Assembly: GCA_000231825.2 (NCBI GenBank)
Contig: JH720304.1
Location: 410,724 to 474,723 of the forward strand
Direction: 5' to 3'
Length of the DNA stretch: 64,000 nucleotides
Origin: Tetrahymena elliotti 4EA
Taxonomy: Eukaryota; Ciliophora; Oligohymenophorea; Hymenostomatida; Tetrahymenidae
Every line of letters begins with the position of its first letter. Position 1 is the first letter of the stretch. The position numbers and the translations under genes are program-made. Shown here piece after piece: positions 49,528-62,533 of this stretch. The notes under the pieces are model-generated. The model did no database searches. It was not told where the DNA came from and saw only the letters and a list, made by a program, of their open reading frames with translations.

Positions 49528-50592
49528 TCACCAATAGATGCATAATATCTACAAATTATCAAAATCTTAAATTAAGTTTTTTACTGCTTACTTAAAACTT
49601 TAAGGTGAATTTTAGTAAATATCAGAAAACTGATAACAAGTACTTTTAAAATCAACTTAATGTATAAATAGCTCTACTTCCTTATAGGTTTCTTAAAAAT
49701 AGCATAAGACATAAAATAAAATGATTTCCTCCAAATGATCCATGAGAATGAATTTTTATTCTTATATTTACAAATATTCTTTGATTAATTGATACTACAA
49801 ATCTATTATTTAATCCTCTATGCTTTCACTATCCCAATTTACTTAAGATAAAAATTTATTAAAAATTATTTATTTAAGATTCTCTCTACCAAATATTTCT
49901 ACCTATTCACTCAAAATTTTATCAATCTATTCCTAAATAGCAATTTTTGAAATTTTTTATTCATTTAAAAAGCGATATGAGATTTAAAGATGTTAAAAGC
50001 ATTTTGTAAATAAATCACATATTTTTTTAAAGATTTTACAATCTTTTACAAATTTTAATGTTCTTATTTCTTGTATTGTTTAAATATTATTTAATCCTTT
50101 TTCTTCCAAACTTTTTACTTCATTATTAAAATATAAGAAGTCTTTATATGAGCAATTTTTTAGTATGAAAAAAAGAATTAAAGTAAAAAGATCTTTCAAT
50201 TTCATTTTTTTTTCATCTTCAATTTCCAAGGTTTCCTCATTAATTTACTTTAAAAGACTAGTAATAAATTAATTTATATCTTCCATATCGTCATCATTTT
50301 CATCAAAAATCATTTATTATTAAAAATTTATCCAATTATTAAAAAGCTTTTTCATAATTTTTCTTCTACTATATGGATAATCAACAAGTATATTGTTCTC
50401 AAATTATTATTAGAATGCCTAATCATTTCTTATGCATATTTTACCAACTTGATCTAATAAAATATTTTCAACTTATTTTTTAATCTTATCTTACTCTTTT
50501 TTTTCTTATTCTTTGTTTTTAATTTTACTTATTCTTCTTTTATAAATCCTTTTACAAGGTGAATTGAAATCAGAACTGTTTTATTGAATCAT
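49528..50592 (-). CDS. Hypothetical protein, 5' end unresolved
   Basis: Not recognised. From about 50475 down to the TGA at 49528 one frame is open for over 300 codons with protein-like sequence. It is acidic and helical, with pieces such as FDENDDDMEDINQF, KDLFTLILFFILKNCSYKD and ILFYVLCYFQETYKEVELF. The only nearby ATG with protein-like context (50592, MIQQNSSDFNSPCKRI...) is in another frame. Joining them needs either a very short intron (23 or 32 nt options with GTAA...AAG ends near 50480-50540) or a frameshift. All other introns in the window are longer than 45 nt, so the 5' model is doubtful. It may also start at an internal Met or have an upstream exon. Confidence 0.5.
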
Positions 50593-52613
50593 TTCTTATT
50601 CTTATTTTTTGTTTTCTTTTTTTATTATTTAATTACTATTTCTTAAACGAATTTTGATGACAATTTAAAGGAAAATATTAAATGTTTTAATATCTCCAGA
50701 TTTTATAAAATACCAAATTTTTTATATACTTACTTTTACTTAATTATGATAATTAAATATTTTCATTAAAAAAGAATACTTTTTTTTCTCAAACAATTAT
50801 TAAGAAATCGACAAAAAATATAGTTAATTGCTAATTAATTTTTAGAGTTAAAGAAAGAAATCTGGAAACAAATAATACCTTGAAGGAATTACAATTCAGA
50901 TTTTATATGTTCACTTTATTTTATTCTAAGATTGATTTATAACATCAATAAAATGGCCTGTAAAATTTTTCTTAATCTTATCTGTCTTTTATTAGGGTAT
51001 TTTATTGTTTCTCTTTTAAACGTTTTCATGATCTTAATGAATTGATAAAATTCCTAATACTTATATCTCTTAATCAAATATTTTCTTTTTATTAATTTAA
51101 ATATTGGTGTTTCAAAAAGAAAATTCCTTCTTTATTAAAAAAATAAAAGTGTTTTTATCTCTGAAAATATATTTATCTCAGTAAAATATTGGAAAGCTTT
51201 TTCAAAAAGAATAAATTATTCTTAAATTTCAAAACGATAAACAAAATAATATTTCAGAATAAATTGTAAAATTAACAAGGCTTTTGAGTAGGTGTCATTG
51301 AAATAAGCCTTATTTTTAATATAATTTTCTTCATTGAACAATTTTAATTATCTTTATAAATTTAAATCATCATATAATTATGATTCATGGTTAATTATTG
51401 AAAAGTAACAACACAATATTCTTAATTTTTTTAGATTCTCTAAGTAAAATATGAAACACTTTTCAGTATTTCTCAATTTATAATGAAAAATAAGTTAAAC
51501 CATTTAATTATAAGTTATAAAAATAAAATTTTTTATTTACTTTACTGGCATTATGCTATTTATAAAAAGTATATCTACAGACTTTCGAACATAAAAGTAA
51601 AAATAAATAATAAATTTGTAATAAAAATAAATAATAATTTACATATATAATTTTTAAATGAAATTTTTTTAATAATGAATGAAACAAATTTGTTGATGAA
51701 TTTTTTAAAAATAATGATTTTTTTTAAAGAAAAATAGAATACTCGTTTTTTTAATGTGAAAAATATTTAACTTTAGAAGAAAAATCTATTTTTAAGATAA
51801 TTTTTTTTTTTTCAAAAGCAATTTTAAAATTGATTGAAAAATTTATTAAATACTTAGCAAACATGTGATAAATGTATAATAAAATAAACTTACATATTAT
51901 TTATTAGCAAAAAAATGCTTAATTTAAGAGAATATTTGACATAATTTAATAATTATAATAGATTCTTGATAAGAGATAATAATAGTTAATAAAAGATAAG
52001 AATTTTGGGATTTATAATTCAAGTTTGTTGGAAAAATCAAACCTAATAAATATAACAGATGAATTTTTTAGGAATGATAAAGAAAAACTAATAAAATATT
52101 TTCTCTTTAAGTAGAATTTTCTTCTGTTAAATTAGTTTATAATAAATAATAAATCTAAAAAAATAATAAAATATGATAAATTTCAAATATCTGTTAAAAC
52201 ATCTAAAACAGACTGCTAAGTATCAAATGTTATCAACAAGTGAATTTAACTTTTTTATAGATATTGATAAAAGGTTTTAAACATTCAAGTTAGAAGAAGG
52301 TCAATAATATAGATAGATATTGATCCTACAATCCCTCATAAACTTTAAAGAACTCAAAATAAAAACCTCAACAAAACTTTTAAGAGTTTTTTTATTTATT
52401 TAAAAATTGTAACAAAAGTATCTATTTTATTCAGTAATAATGATAAATAAATATGATTTATAATTTAAAAAGTTGCTAATGTTTTTTGATGATTAAATTT
52501 TTAGTTTTTTAGTGTAAACAATTTTTTAAAAATAATTATTTATTTATTAATTATAAATAGGGTGAATAAAAAAGGTATTAGCTCAAGGATAAGAAGTAAA
52601 AATCAGTACTTTA
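50593..52613. other. Long divergent intergenic region
   Basis: 2 kb between a minus-strand and a plus-strand gene. Long A/T runs; no coding frame, repeat array or RNA gene recognised. Both promoters must lie here. Confidence 0.5.
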
Positions 52614-54110
52614 ATGGGTTGCAGTAGTTCTCAAGTTTAGGTTTTACCTATTATACAAGAAAAGATATAGGATGTTAAAATATTTACTGAAGATAGACCA
52701 AATTTTCATATTTGTTAGTTTTTTACAAACTTTATCTCATAAATGAGCTACTACATTGAAAGTGATCAGTAAGCGATAGTTATAGATCCTACAAGAGATA
52801 TTTAGACATATATTGAATACTCTTAAAAAAGAGATTCAAAGATTACTCATATACTTCTTACTGATTTCTACTCTGATTTCATTGGGGGACATGTAGACTT
52901 GCAAAAATAAACAGATGCCTAAATAGTTTTAGGCCCAATGTCTATGGCAGAGTTCGAATATTATAAAGCTAAAAGCAATGAACTTATTAACATTGGAAGA
53001 ATAAAAATACAAGTACTTTATACCCCTGGTCACACTTATGAAAGTACATGTTTTTTACTTCTTGATGAAGATAGATAACATTCAATATTCACAGGAGATA
53101 CATTATACTTGGATGAAGCTAGTTTTCCTGATTTAGCTGCTACTAATGAATAAATGGATAGAAGTGATCTTGCTGGACATTTGTTTGATTCTTTAAAAGA
53201 AAAAATAAAAACTCTAGATACTAATATAATCATTTATCCTGGACATATAACAGGATATAGTAGAACTAATTAAATAGAAAAAAACAAATGCTTTGAAGGA
53301 GTATTTGATACTTTATTAAATTAATTAAAAATCAATGTTTCTTTGACTAAGACTAATCGTGAAGAATTTTAAGAATAATTCTCTGGTCATACTTATGTTC
53401 CTGAATAAAGCTTCCATAATATTTATTAGAATCAATTATGTATATAACCCATAACAGAATTAATAGATAAAAACTTAACATTTATTTCTGCTAATTTATT
53501 CTTACAAGAGATCTCTAAATATCAAGAATATTTTCTTATTGATACTAGATCTATAGAATAATTCTAAGAGCTTAGGATGCCATACTCTATAAACTTATTC
53601 GAGTGGTTAAGTTTAGATGTCAAAATGAGAGTCAAATTGTAACCAAATTCTAATATTTTTATCATATCTGAAAGTGGTAAAGAAAGATATTCAATATCTT
53701 TACTTGCTATGATAGGATTTGAAAATATCTTGGGCTGCTTAGAAGGAGGGTTTGATGCTTTTCAGAAAAACCATAAAATATTTGGCTAAATTGCATCCAT
53801 TAAATCCTAGCATCTAAGTTAAGATATGCATTTTTTAGACATAAGAGAAAGAGAGGACTTTGAAAAGCACCATATTAAAGATGCATACAATATTCCAATA
53901 AACTAATTAACTGTAGCAACTTAAAATGATTCTCAACCCTAAGCATTACCAAGAAATAAAATAATATATGTTTATAGTGATGCCAGCAATAGATCTCTAG
54001 CAGGATGCTGCTTATTGAATGACTCAAGCTATTATAATATTGTTCATGTTGATGATAGTTATAACTCTATCAAAAAAAATAAAAAGCTTTAATTCAAATC
54101 TGGCTTTTGA
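52614..54110 (+). CDS. Metallo-beta-lactamase / double rhodanese protein, probably catalytically altered
   Basis: Resembles persulfide dioxygenase-rhodanese fusions (ETHE1/CstB-like sulfur metabolism). Intronless, 498 residues. The start MGCSSSQ is a textbook N-myristoylation plus palmitoylation signal, suggesting membrane attachment. MBL domain: TDFYSD at 83-88 stands where the family has THxHAD, so both metal His are replaced (Asp84, Tyr86) while Asp88 remains. TPGHTYES (His140), FTGDTLYLDE (Asp162) and IYPGHITG (His211) are conserved. Two rhodanese domains follow. The active-site loops read IISESGKER (Ser352) and YVYSDASNRS (Ser455), lacking Cys. Family knowledge: the first rhodanese often lacks Cys, but the second usually has it. 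A regulatory or binding role is inference. Confidence 0.85.
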
Positions 54111-55069
54111 AAAAATGAAAACATTTTTTAATATAATTTCAAATGATTACTAATAAGCAACTTAATATCAACAAAAAATAAAACACACTTATTTGTTATC
54201 TAAATACTATTCTTTATAAAAATTTAAAAAAATAAAATATATTAATATAATTTCAATTTTTTATTTAACAATTGATTTATTTTTGCAAGTTAATTTATTT
54301 CATGAAAAAAAATAAATTAGGTAGTAAGGGTGACAAACACAATTTGATGTTTTATATTATTTTATAATTGTATGTTTAATCTATTTTTTTGTTTTTTTTC
54401 AATTTATTATATTTTCATCACAAAAAAATTCTTTGAACAATTAGACACTGAAATAAAAGAGGGTTATGTTATTAGATATTTTTTTTTAGTTATTTGTAGT
54501 ATATGTAATATCTTAAAATGACATTATGTAATATAAAATTTAAGGAAGGAACAGTCATTAGAAATATTTGTTTTTACTGACATGATTGAATACTTTTTTT
54601 AAAAAATAAAATGATTTATTTAAAAATAAATAGTAAGAAGTAAGTAAATATTCATATCTGATATCCAAAAATTAATTAATATCTTTAGATTAATTTAATA
54701 CATTTGATTACAATTATTGAGTGATTTTTTAGAGTGAAAGAAAAATGTGAATTTGTTTGCTTTTTATTATTATATCAAACAAATGGTAGATAAAGAGTGT
54801 TGCAATGAATGTGCAAATTATTATTTTTTATTTAATAATATAAAAATTAAGAATTTGTGGAACTAATTGTGGAGATGAAGAATATATTCAACCAAAATAA
54901 AAATGTTGGTAACCAATTAAGTATTTTCAATAAAACACGATCAAAGAAACACCATTAAATTATTTAATAAAGAATAATCTTAAACTAAATTAATATTTTG
55001 GAACTAATATATCAATATAAAATAAAGCCAAACAATTTTTTTTATTCTTAGTTAAAATAAGATTTAAAA
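54111..55069. other. Intergenic, one tiny Cys-containing frame
   Basis: AT-rich spacer. At 54783-54878 a 31-codon frame begins MVDKECCNECANYY. It is too short to call, with no recognised continuation. No other feature. Confidence 0.4.
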
Positions 55070-56293
55070 ATGTGGAAAAGCTCTTTAAGAAAGTAATCAG
55101 TAGATATAAATAAGCAGCTTAATAGAGATTAGTCTCATAATTAATCTTACAATGTTGACTTAGATAGAGCAAATACTCCAGAAAAGCGTAGCATGAGTGC
55201 TTAGAAGTAAAAAAGACACTCAACGCCTAACAATTAAATAGATTTTTTGAGAGTTGAAGAAATTCTCAAAGGAAGAGACCCAGGGGCTTCATTCGCTTAA
55301 TCTTTCAGAATGAAAACTGAAGATAAGGACAAAGTATTTGAGAAGCATTTTAAAAATTTTTAAGCACCTAACTAAAAATATTTCAACCACCTTATTGGTG
55401 AATGTAAATGTGGTAAATGTAGTTGCAATCGCTGTAAATGTACTGTAAGAGATTTGTAGCCAGATTATAAAAGATTAAATAGAACACTTTACTAAGCAGA
55501 TTTTTAACCTAAGGTTACTGAAATTCCACAACCCTTCCCCTTAGATAAAGATCCATATAAGATTTAATGTAAAATAGAGTTAAACACCACATAAAAAACT
55601 GATTTCATACCTAAAAAGAGTTTTGATCCTAAAACTGAGTGCGGTTATATAGATAGAAACACTCTAAATTGTGGTAATCAAGCTATAGACCATAATACTA
55701 TGTATAAAAACAATTTCAATATAAAAAAAATAACTCCAAATGTGTTATTCACCCATGAACCTATTGAATATTTAAGAGTTCCTCATGATAAAATCAAGCA
55801 AAAGCTTACCTCTGAAGTTAAGAGCAATTATCGTGAGCCTAGATAGTCTTTATTACCTAGCTAATAAACAGAATATGGTAAAAATTTTACTTATATCAAC
55901 TTTGCCTATGATAGACATAAAAATTTGAAGCCTCCAATCAGTATGGATGATAAAATGAGTTTAAATACAACTGCAAAGGATTCATTCAGACCTTTTAAAC
56001 CTGAAAAAATAAATTAATAAGAATAACAAAATTAAATCCTCAAATTAAGTTAAACGAATTCCAAGTTTAGAAGTACTAGTAATGACCCATATAACTAGGA
56101 ATTTATTAAAACTAAAAACGAATGGGTTCATATATTCAACAACCAACAAATTCCAAACCATCAAGGATAGTTTTTGAGCTCAAAGACCCAAAACTTCTAT
56201 CCCAAAAATATTAACTAATCATGTGAAGGATGGACTATGCCTGATGATATCGATAGATTACCCAAAACAGCCTATATGCATGCTTATGCTTGA
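55070..56293 (+). CDS. SAXO-like microtubule-associated protein
   Basis: Probably binds and stabilises axonemal or cortical microtubules. Intronless, 407 residues. A Cys cluster at residues 112-124 (CKCGKCSCNRCKC) is directly followed by a repeat LNRTLYQADFQPK. Other short motifs recur: TEYGKNFTYINF, KDSFRPFKPEK, KKSFDPK and TMYKNNFNIKK. This is the layout of SAXO1/2 (FAM154) and apicomplexan SPM1: an N-terminal Cys-rich motif, then Mn motifs of the type (T/S)xYxxxFxP. The protein is basic and Pro/Asn/Gln-rich, without a globular domain. Repeat spacing is looser than in animal SAXO, so orthology is likely rather than certain. Fits the other cytoskeletal genes here. Confidence 0.65.
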
Positions 56294-57468
56294 TTCTTTT
56301 TGTTACTTTTTTAATAAATAAAATAAGAAAATACAAAATTTTTTTATTCTGATTATTATTAAAGCAATATTTAAAAACAACAAACTTATCTCGATGTAGA
56401 TGAATAATCTGCATTGTTGTTAATCCTTTTAAATTATTATTAAGAGAAGATTATTTTAAATTTCAGAAAATTTATTACAAATTCATGTCTTTATACTTTT
56501 AACTTACATCTATCTATAAAAATTAATTTTTTCTCAAAAATTGAAAAGAAAACATTTTAAAAAAAGAAAAAATAAAAATAAAATACTTTTTGATCAAAGA
56601 AAAATTATTATTTTATTATTAAAAATATATTTTAGTTGACAGCAATAAAAAATTTATTTTACGCCTTTCACCTTAAACACAACTATCTAAATAAAGATGA
56701 AAAAATCTAAAATCAACAAATATAATTAATAAATGCTTCAACAGATAATATTTTCTTAAATTTATTAATCACCTTATTATTAATTAAGATTCTTTGCCTG
56801 GATAAATGCTTTTAAAAGGGATTTGAGTAATTTTATTAATAATAAATGATAATATTTTCTTAAATTTATTTATCGCCATATATATTATAAATTAAGAAAT
56901 TTATAATTTTAAGATTCTTTGTGTAAAAAATTGAATAGGGATTTGAGAAATTTTATTAATAAAAATTGGATTAAAATATAAAGAAAGATATTATAAATAA
57001 TACAGACAAATATACTGCATAATTAGGGCTTTAAGGCTGCTTGGTAAGCTAAAAATAAATAATTTTAATTGGTTAATAGATAATTAGCAAATTATACATA
57101 AAAATATATTTTTTAACTTGTTATGTTTAATTTAAGCTGTACATTTTATATTATAGTTATAAATTATTTTATAAAGATTATATTAATTATTAGGTCTGCT
57201 ACCGCTATTATATCTCATTAGTTAATTATAGTAAAATAGATAGAAGTATGAAGAGTTCTTTAATTAATTTTAATCTATCTATTGTATTTTCCTCACTTTG
57301 CTTTTTGATTTGTTCTTTTTAACATTGAGATTTTGATATACATTTTATGGCTTCTTATTTAACTAAATAAAGCTTTTATAATATTATTTATTAATAATGA
57401 TTGATAGCTATTATTGTTATATTTTAATTAAATGTTATATTTTCTATTAATTTATTTATATTTTTTAT
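56294..57468. other. Intergenic with tandem repeat
   Basis: Spacer between convergent genes. Holds the duplication at 56744-56969; no gene seen elsewhere in it. Confidence 0.5.
56744..56969. repeat. Two-copy tandem repeat, about 104-120 bp
   Basis: GATAATATTTTCTTAAATTT begins each copy, at 56744 and 56848. Both share an internal AAGATTCTTTG and end with GGGATTTGAG(T/A)AATTTTATT at about 56818 and 56938. The second copy carries an insertion around an AT-rich middle part. Intergenic, function unknown. Confidence 0.65.
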
Positions 57469-60400
57469 TCAAAAGAAGGTTGCTATTGAGCTAAGGAAAT
57501 CTTTGTTTGGTTCCACTCTAATTTATTTGTTGGGAGAGGAAGAAGAAGATGAAACAGATTTAGTAGAAGAACTTTATGCTGAAATAAGGTATTATCTTTA
57601 TTTAAATTTATTAATTTACTTTCTTTAAAATTAATTTAAAAATTTACTTTAATGCTTTACATACTGCTGCCATTTCTTATCGACTGTTTGCTTCAAATGT
57701 AGCAACATGTTTTTTATTTGAATGGGACTATTTAAAAAATTAATACTTTACTTAAAATAATCTTTTATTTAATTTACTCTAAATCCAAGTTAGAAAGTGG
57801 GATTTTCATTTTTGGATGGGATTAGATCAGAAACATCTGTTGCCATTAGAATTGTAATTTCAGAAACTGACTCAATATGAATCATATATCTATCAAAAGC
57901 ATTCCTTCTTAAAATAAGCTAGCAATTCATTTTCAAAATACTATCTTCATCACTTGATTTCAACAAGTTAAAAACTTTCATCCTATCATCATATAAAGTT
58001 ATCTGTTTATTATTCAAAAAGTAATTTGATTTGGTTTTTAAAAAATCTCCAAAATTTAAATGAAGAATAAATAATTTATAAATAAATACCTTGTTTTTTA
58101 ATTTTTATTGCTCATCTCTTAATATTTCTAGCTCTTTCCAATTAGCTTCATATGAAGTTTTCATGGTTGCTAATTTCTCACTCCTATAAAATGATTTTTT
58201 AAATTTAAAATTTAGCTCATATTAAACAAAAACATCTTATCTTACTTTTCATCAAGATAAGAAATTGTTTCTTTGAGTCTTTTTTCAAGATCTTTGTTTT
58301 CTTCACATACTTAAAGGATTTCCTTTTACATGCTATCAATTTGATCTATAAGAGCAAGCTTTTCACCCTATAAATCTCTAATTTAATTTGTTAATTCATT
58401 GATTTTATGGTTAAGTTATTTAGTAGTTTCGCTGAGAGAGTTGTTTTCCTTCTCTTCTTATGCAGCTTTGATATCTTTTTTCCTGTTATTAATATATTCA
58501 TTTATTATTAATTAATAATTTACTATAGATATTTAATTACAAGCTTTCTATTTCTACATCTTTTTATGAGACTAGATGCTTATAATGATCAATTTCTTTA
58601 GATGCTTCATTAGCTATATTTTTCATTTGCATAAATTCATCATGATCATGTGTTGAAACTCTTAAACTCTTAAATGATTCTTATTATTTATCATATTAAT
58701 CATATAATTGATCATAATCTGATCTTATTTACTACAATTATCCTTACAAATCCATTAATTACTCTTGTAAACTAGAATTCTCTTATTACAAAAGTTCTCT
58801 TGTCTTACACAAATCTTTATTTATCTACTACAATACATGTGCTTGTGTTGCTTATATTTTATACTACCTTAATTCGGAAACATCTTTTTTTAACTATTTA
58901 TTTTAAAGCAATAATTCCTCGAAATCTAATCCTTTTCCTTAAACATGGTGATCATCTGTTATATTTGTAGTGCTACTTTATTTACTTTTTCCATTTACTG
59001 AAGAATCATCTATTTTATTTGAAGAACCTTCTTCTCCAAACTTTAACTTTTATGCTATATCCCTAATTAATATCAACAAAATTTTGAGTTTGGCTCAAAT
59101 TTATTATCATGATTACTTTGAGGCTCCTCTAATAGGTTCATTTCTTAACTTTTTTATTTCAGAATCTAGTCTGATAATAGTTTAGAATAATCTAGCTGAT
59201 TAATTGGAACTTTCTATTAACTTTTATCTTGCATGCTCTTCTCTAGAAGTTGTCATTTTAGTGAAACTTGATTTCACATCAGAAATCTCTTCTCTTGTAC
59301 TACATTCATCCAAAAATTAAATAAATTTCAAAGCCTTTTTAAAATTTTTTATTACGTTAATGGATAATTAAGTTAGGAAGTCATCAAGGTTTTTTAAGTT
59401 TCTGATTAATGCTCATCAGGTTATTATGCATAATTAAAACTAGTAGAGAAATTTTACTTACTAGTTTACACAGCTTATTCGCTTTGTGGATTATGACGAG
59501 GACTTCTTCTTGGTGATTAAAATTTAGAAAATCCTGATGCTAACATGTGGGAGACTCCAATATAACTTTAACCTGTCCTAAAAACAAAAGGACTAGATGC
59601 TAAAGCACTTTCATTTTTTGTATGAGTTACTGGAATAGGGATTCTCTTAACAGCTATTTTAAATTATTAATCATTTTAAATAGGAAAGATAAGATAATTA
59701 TTTAAAACAATTATGTTTTTTTCAAATGAACAAAAGTAAGCTGATGAATTTTTTTCTTTGAAGAATATTTGATTGATGAGAAGGATATTTTTATGAAATT
59801 AATGCTGGAGATAGTTTTTAAAATACTTGTTAATTTAAAAAGCAAAGAGAAGCAGAATTTTCATGTGTAGTTTGATTTTTTAAATTTTGAGTTAAATTTT
59901 ATGCCTCATCAAAAATACTTATTTTAATTTATTTTGTATGCATTTTATAGCTGTATCTAAGCTTAACTTTGTAAATATTAATTTAAATTTTATTAGATTT
60001 ACAAAGGTAATTTATTTAATATAGCCAGCTATCTTTTTTTGATAAATTTAATATATTAGATATTCTTAGATAATTTATGCAAACAAACTTCTATAACATT
60101 TGTTTAATCTTTTATTTATTCTTGAAATAATTTTGATTACGGTTATATGATACTGATTGTGACATCTTACCAGCTGATGATTTGAAATTAGAACCATTTA
60201 GATTATTGTATGGTGTTTGAGGCAATCCATTCGATAATTCTGATGACTTTAATAAATTTTAATTGGTGAAATCTGTTTCTTCAAAATGAAGAGAGCGTTC
60301 TGTATCAAATTATGATGCTTATATCTAAATCTACTAAGATTTCTAAAGCTAATCAAGAGGAAGCTTGAATCCATAATTCTTAGCAGCTCCTAACTAAATT

Positions 60401-60694
60401 TTTCCTGTTAAGGATGAAATCTGATTTGCTTGTTCATAATTTGGCTATGCATTATTTAGATGTTCAGTAATCAAAATTTCACCATTATCCATGTGTTCAT
60501 CTTCTAAAACCTTTTAATTCATTAAAATTTTATGTCATAACAACCTATTATGCATGCTATATGTATATTAATAATTGGGTATTTGAATTTCCTACATTAG
60601 AAGTTTGAACTTTGCTTGGAGTTTCATCTTCTTGGCTAGTTTAAAGCTATCTCACTATATCTTATTAATTTATACTACTATTACTTCCTTCCAT
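57469..60694 (-). CDS. Long coiled-coil protein, multi-exon
   Basis: Not recognised as a named family. Phase-consistent exons at the 5' end: 60694-60596, 60510-60141, 59966-59827 and 59645-59462. They encode a Ser/Asn/Gln-rich N-terminus with a basic patch (SPRRSPRHNPQ). From about 59333 to 57960 several exons encode a long heptad-like Glu/Lys/Gln coiled coil (for example SLSETTKQLNHKINELTNQI). The C-terminal part (DDRMKVFNLLKSSDEDSIL...NAFDRYMIHIES) looks globular. Small exons then give SHSNKKHVATFEANSRQEM and a Ser-rich tail ending DFLSSIATFF. The junction near 59461/59334 is not resolved in phase and others are approximate. Total roughly 800 residues. A cytoskeletal or vesicle-tether role is possible but unproven. 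Confidence 0.6.
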
Positions 60695-61575
60695 TCTCTA
60701 TATAATAAAAAATATTTAGAAAATCGCTTGTTTTTTTGTTCTTAATAAAATATGCAAATTTTACAGATCTAGATTATTATTTAGACTATGGAGTCTCAAG
60801 ATTTGGATCTAATTTAAATAATATTATAAGTTAATTGACAAGCCTTTAAAATAATATATTTTAATATCTAATTGTATTGAATGGTAGTAGAGTTTCAATA
60901 GACAATTTTATATTGATAAAAATGTTAATGGTATTTATGAATGAAAACATCCATACCTTAATGAGGATATAATTAGTATGGGTTATCGCTCATACAATCA
61001 ATAAGCTTTTATGTATTAAATAATATTAAGGGATGAGACTGATGCTTGCTAGATCTTTTTTAATCTTTTTTAATTAATAACTAATTAATAATTATAGGCT
61101 AAATTGATTGATTCTATCAACTTATGCATTTAAAAGAATGATTTTGTTTGAATAACAAGGTATAGTAAATCACTGATTGAATTACATTTCACATATTTAT
61201 TTAATTAATTATTTTTTTATTTATTGATTCTTACTAGTAAAAATGTTAGGATAATACTTGTGTTATTTTAATTTACAAGGCAATTAATGCATCTACATAG
61301 AAAAATGGATGGAATAATTGCTTATTCTTATTATTAACAAAGATTCTCTTTTACTTAACAAAAATTTAATATCAAACAATTTATCAGCTTATTTTGTTTA
61401 GCTTATACTTATTTTTTATCAATTAATAATTTAAATTCTTAATTGATGAAAGAATTTCAACACTTTAATAAAATTATACTATCTTCATTCCTTTTATTTT
61501 TGTATTGATTAGAGCAAAACATTATTTAATCTTCAAATTTACATTTACTTAAAATACTCAAACAATAGAGCTAAA
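60695..61575. other. Intergenic, no gene seen
   Basis: AT-rich spacer upstream of the coiled-coil gene; only chance open frames. Confidence 0.45.
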
Positions 61576-61890
61576 TCACTTAAGCTAAATCGCTTACTTT
61601 CTTTATTCTTATTCTTCTTCAATTACAAAATTGAAAGTCTTTCCAAAATAATTCCAAATAAAAAACATCTGAAAAACCAACCAATATTTTTTTGTCTTTA
61701 ATGTTTTCTGGTTTTTTATTTTTATTAACTTCCAACCACTTACTCCATAATTTTTTATCCAATTCATAATACTAAAATTTTTATTTTTGCACATTTTGAA
61801 GTAAATAAACCAAAGTAATTTGAAATAAAATAAAAAGCTCAATTTTATTTTTTCTATCTCATAATATGCTGTTTTTTATTAATTTTCCAT
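61576..61890 (-). CDS. Doubtful small ORF, 104 aa
   Basis: ATG to TGA with TAA/TAG as Gln, starting MENQQKTAYYEIEKIKL and ending EEEQEQRKQAIQLK. The middle is hydrophobic and aromatic, with many Lys. A second frame over the same stretch is also protein-like (LDKKLWSKWLEVNKNKKPEN...), and a perfect GTAAGT donor lies inside it. The real product may therefore be spliced. It might instead be a gene relic. No homology recognised. Confidence 0.3.
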
Positions 61891-62533
61891 TCAAACAAAA
61901 AAATATTTTTTTATTTAGTCAAACTTAAATAAATTAAAATGAAAAACATTTTAAATCTCTTTTAATATTTTAAAAATTTCAAAATCTCAACCACTCTTTT
62001 TTTTCTAATAATAAAATATTAAATTAAAGATTTAAAATTTTCTGAGTTACAAAAAAAGAAATATTTCAATAGAAAATATCCCTTCAAATCAAATGAATCT
62101 AAAAATTTGATACAGAATATATAATAATTATATTTCTCTTTTAATATATAAATTATATACTAAAATTTATTTACATGAAGAGTATGCTTGTCTATTATAG
62201 CTTAGATATTTAAATAATTTATTTTTATGACATTAATATAAATTTTAGAAACAAAATGGTCTTATTTATGTAAGAATACTCTTTTAATTTTGTAAATTAA
62301 TTTTAAATGGTTTCTCCTCAATATACAGATGTAAAAAATTATGCTTTATTTTTGTTAAATTATTGAAAATAATCAAATCTTAAAAAATAAAACAAAAAAT
62401 AATTTAAATTTGTTAAATTAATTATTTTTTTGGTTTCTAAAAAAAACAAATTTATTTTAATAAACAGATTAAGTTAATTATTTTATTATTAAAATTAGAA
62501 TAAAATATTTGAGATATGAATATTGATTAAACT
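61891..62533. other. Intergenic, no gene seen
   Basis: AT-rich spacer between two small minus-strand genes; no recognised element. Confidence 0.45.

Noticed and set aside
54783..54878. Tiny Cys-containing ORF as a metallothionein
   Set aside because: Only four Cys in 31 codons, no Cys-x-Cys array and no continuation.
57480..57600. Plus-strand reading KVAIELRKSLFGSTLIYLL...
   Set aside because: The minus strand here is the last exon of the coiled-coil gene (Ser-rich tail ending DFLSSIATFF), which splices in phase with its upstream exons.
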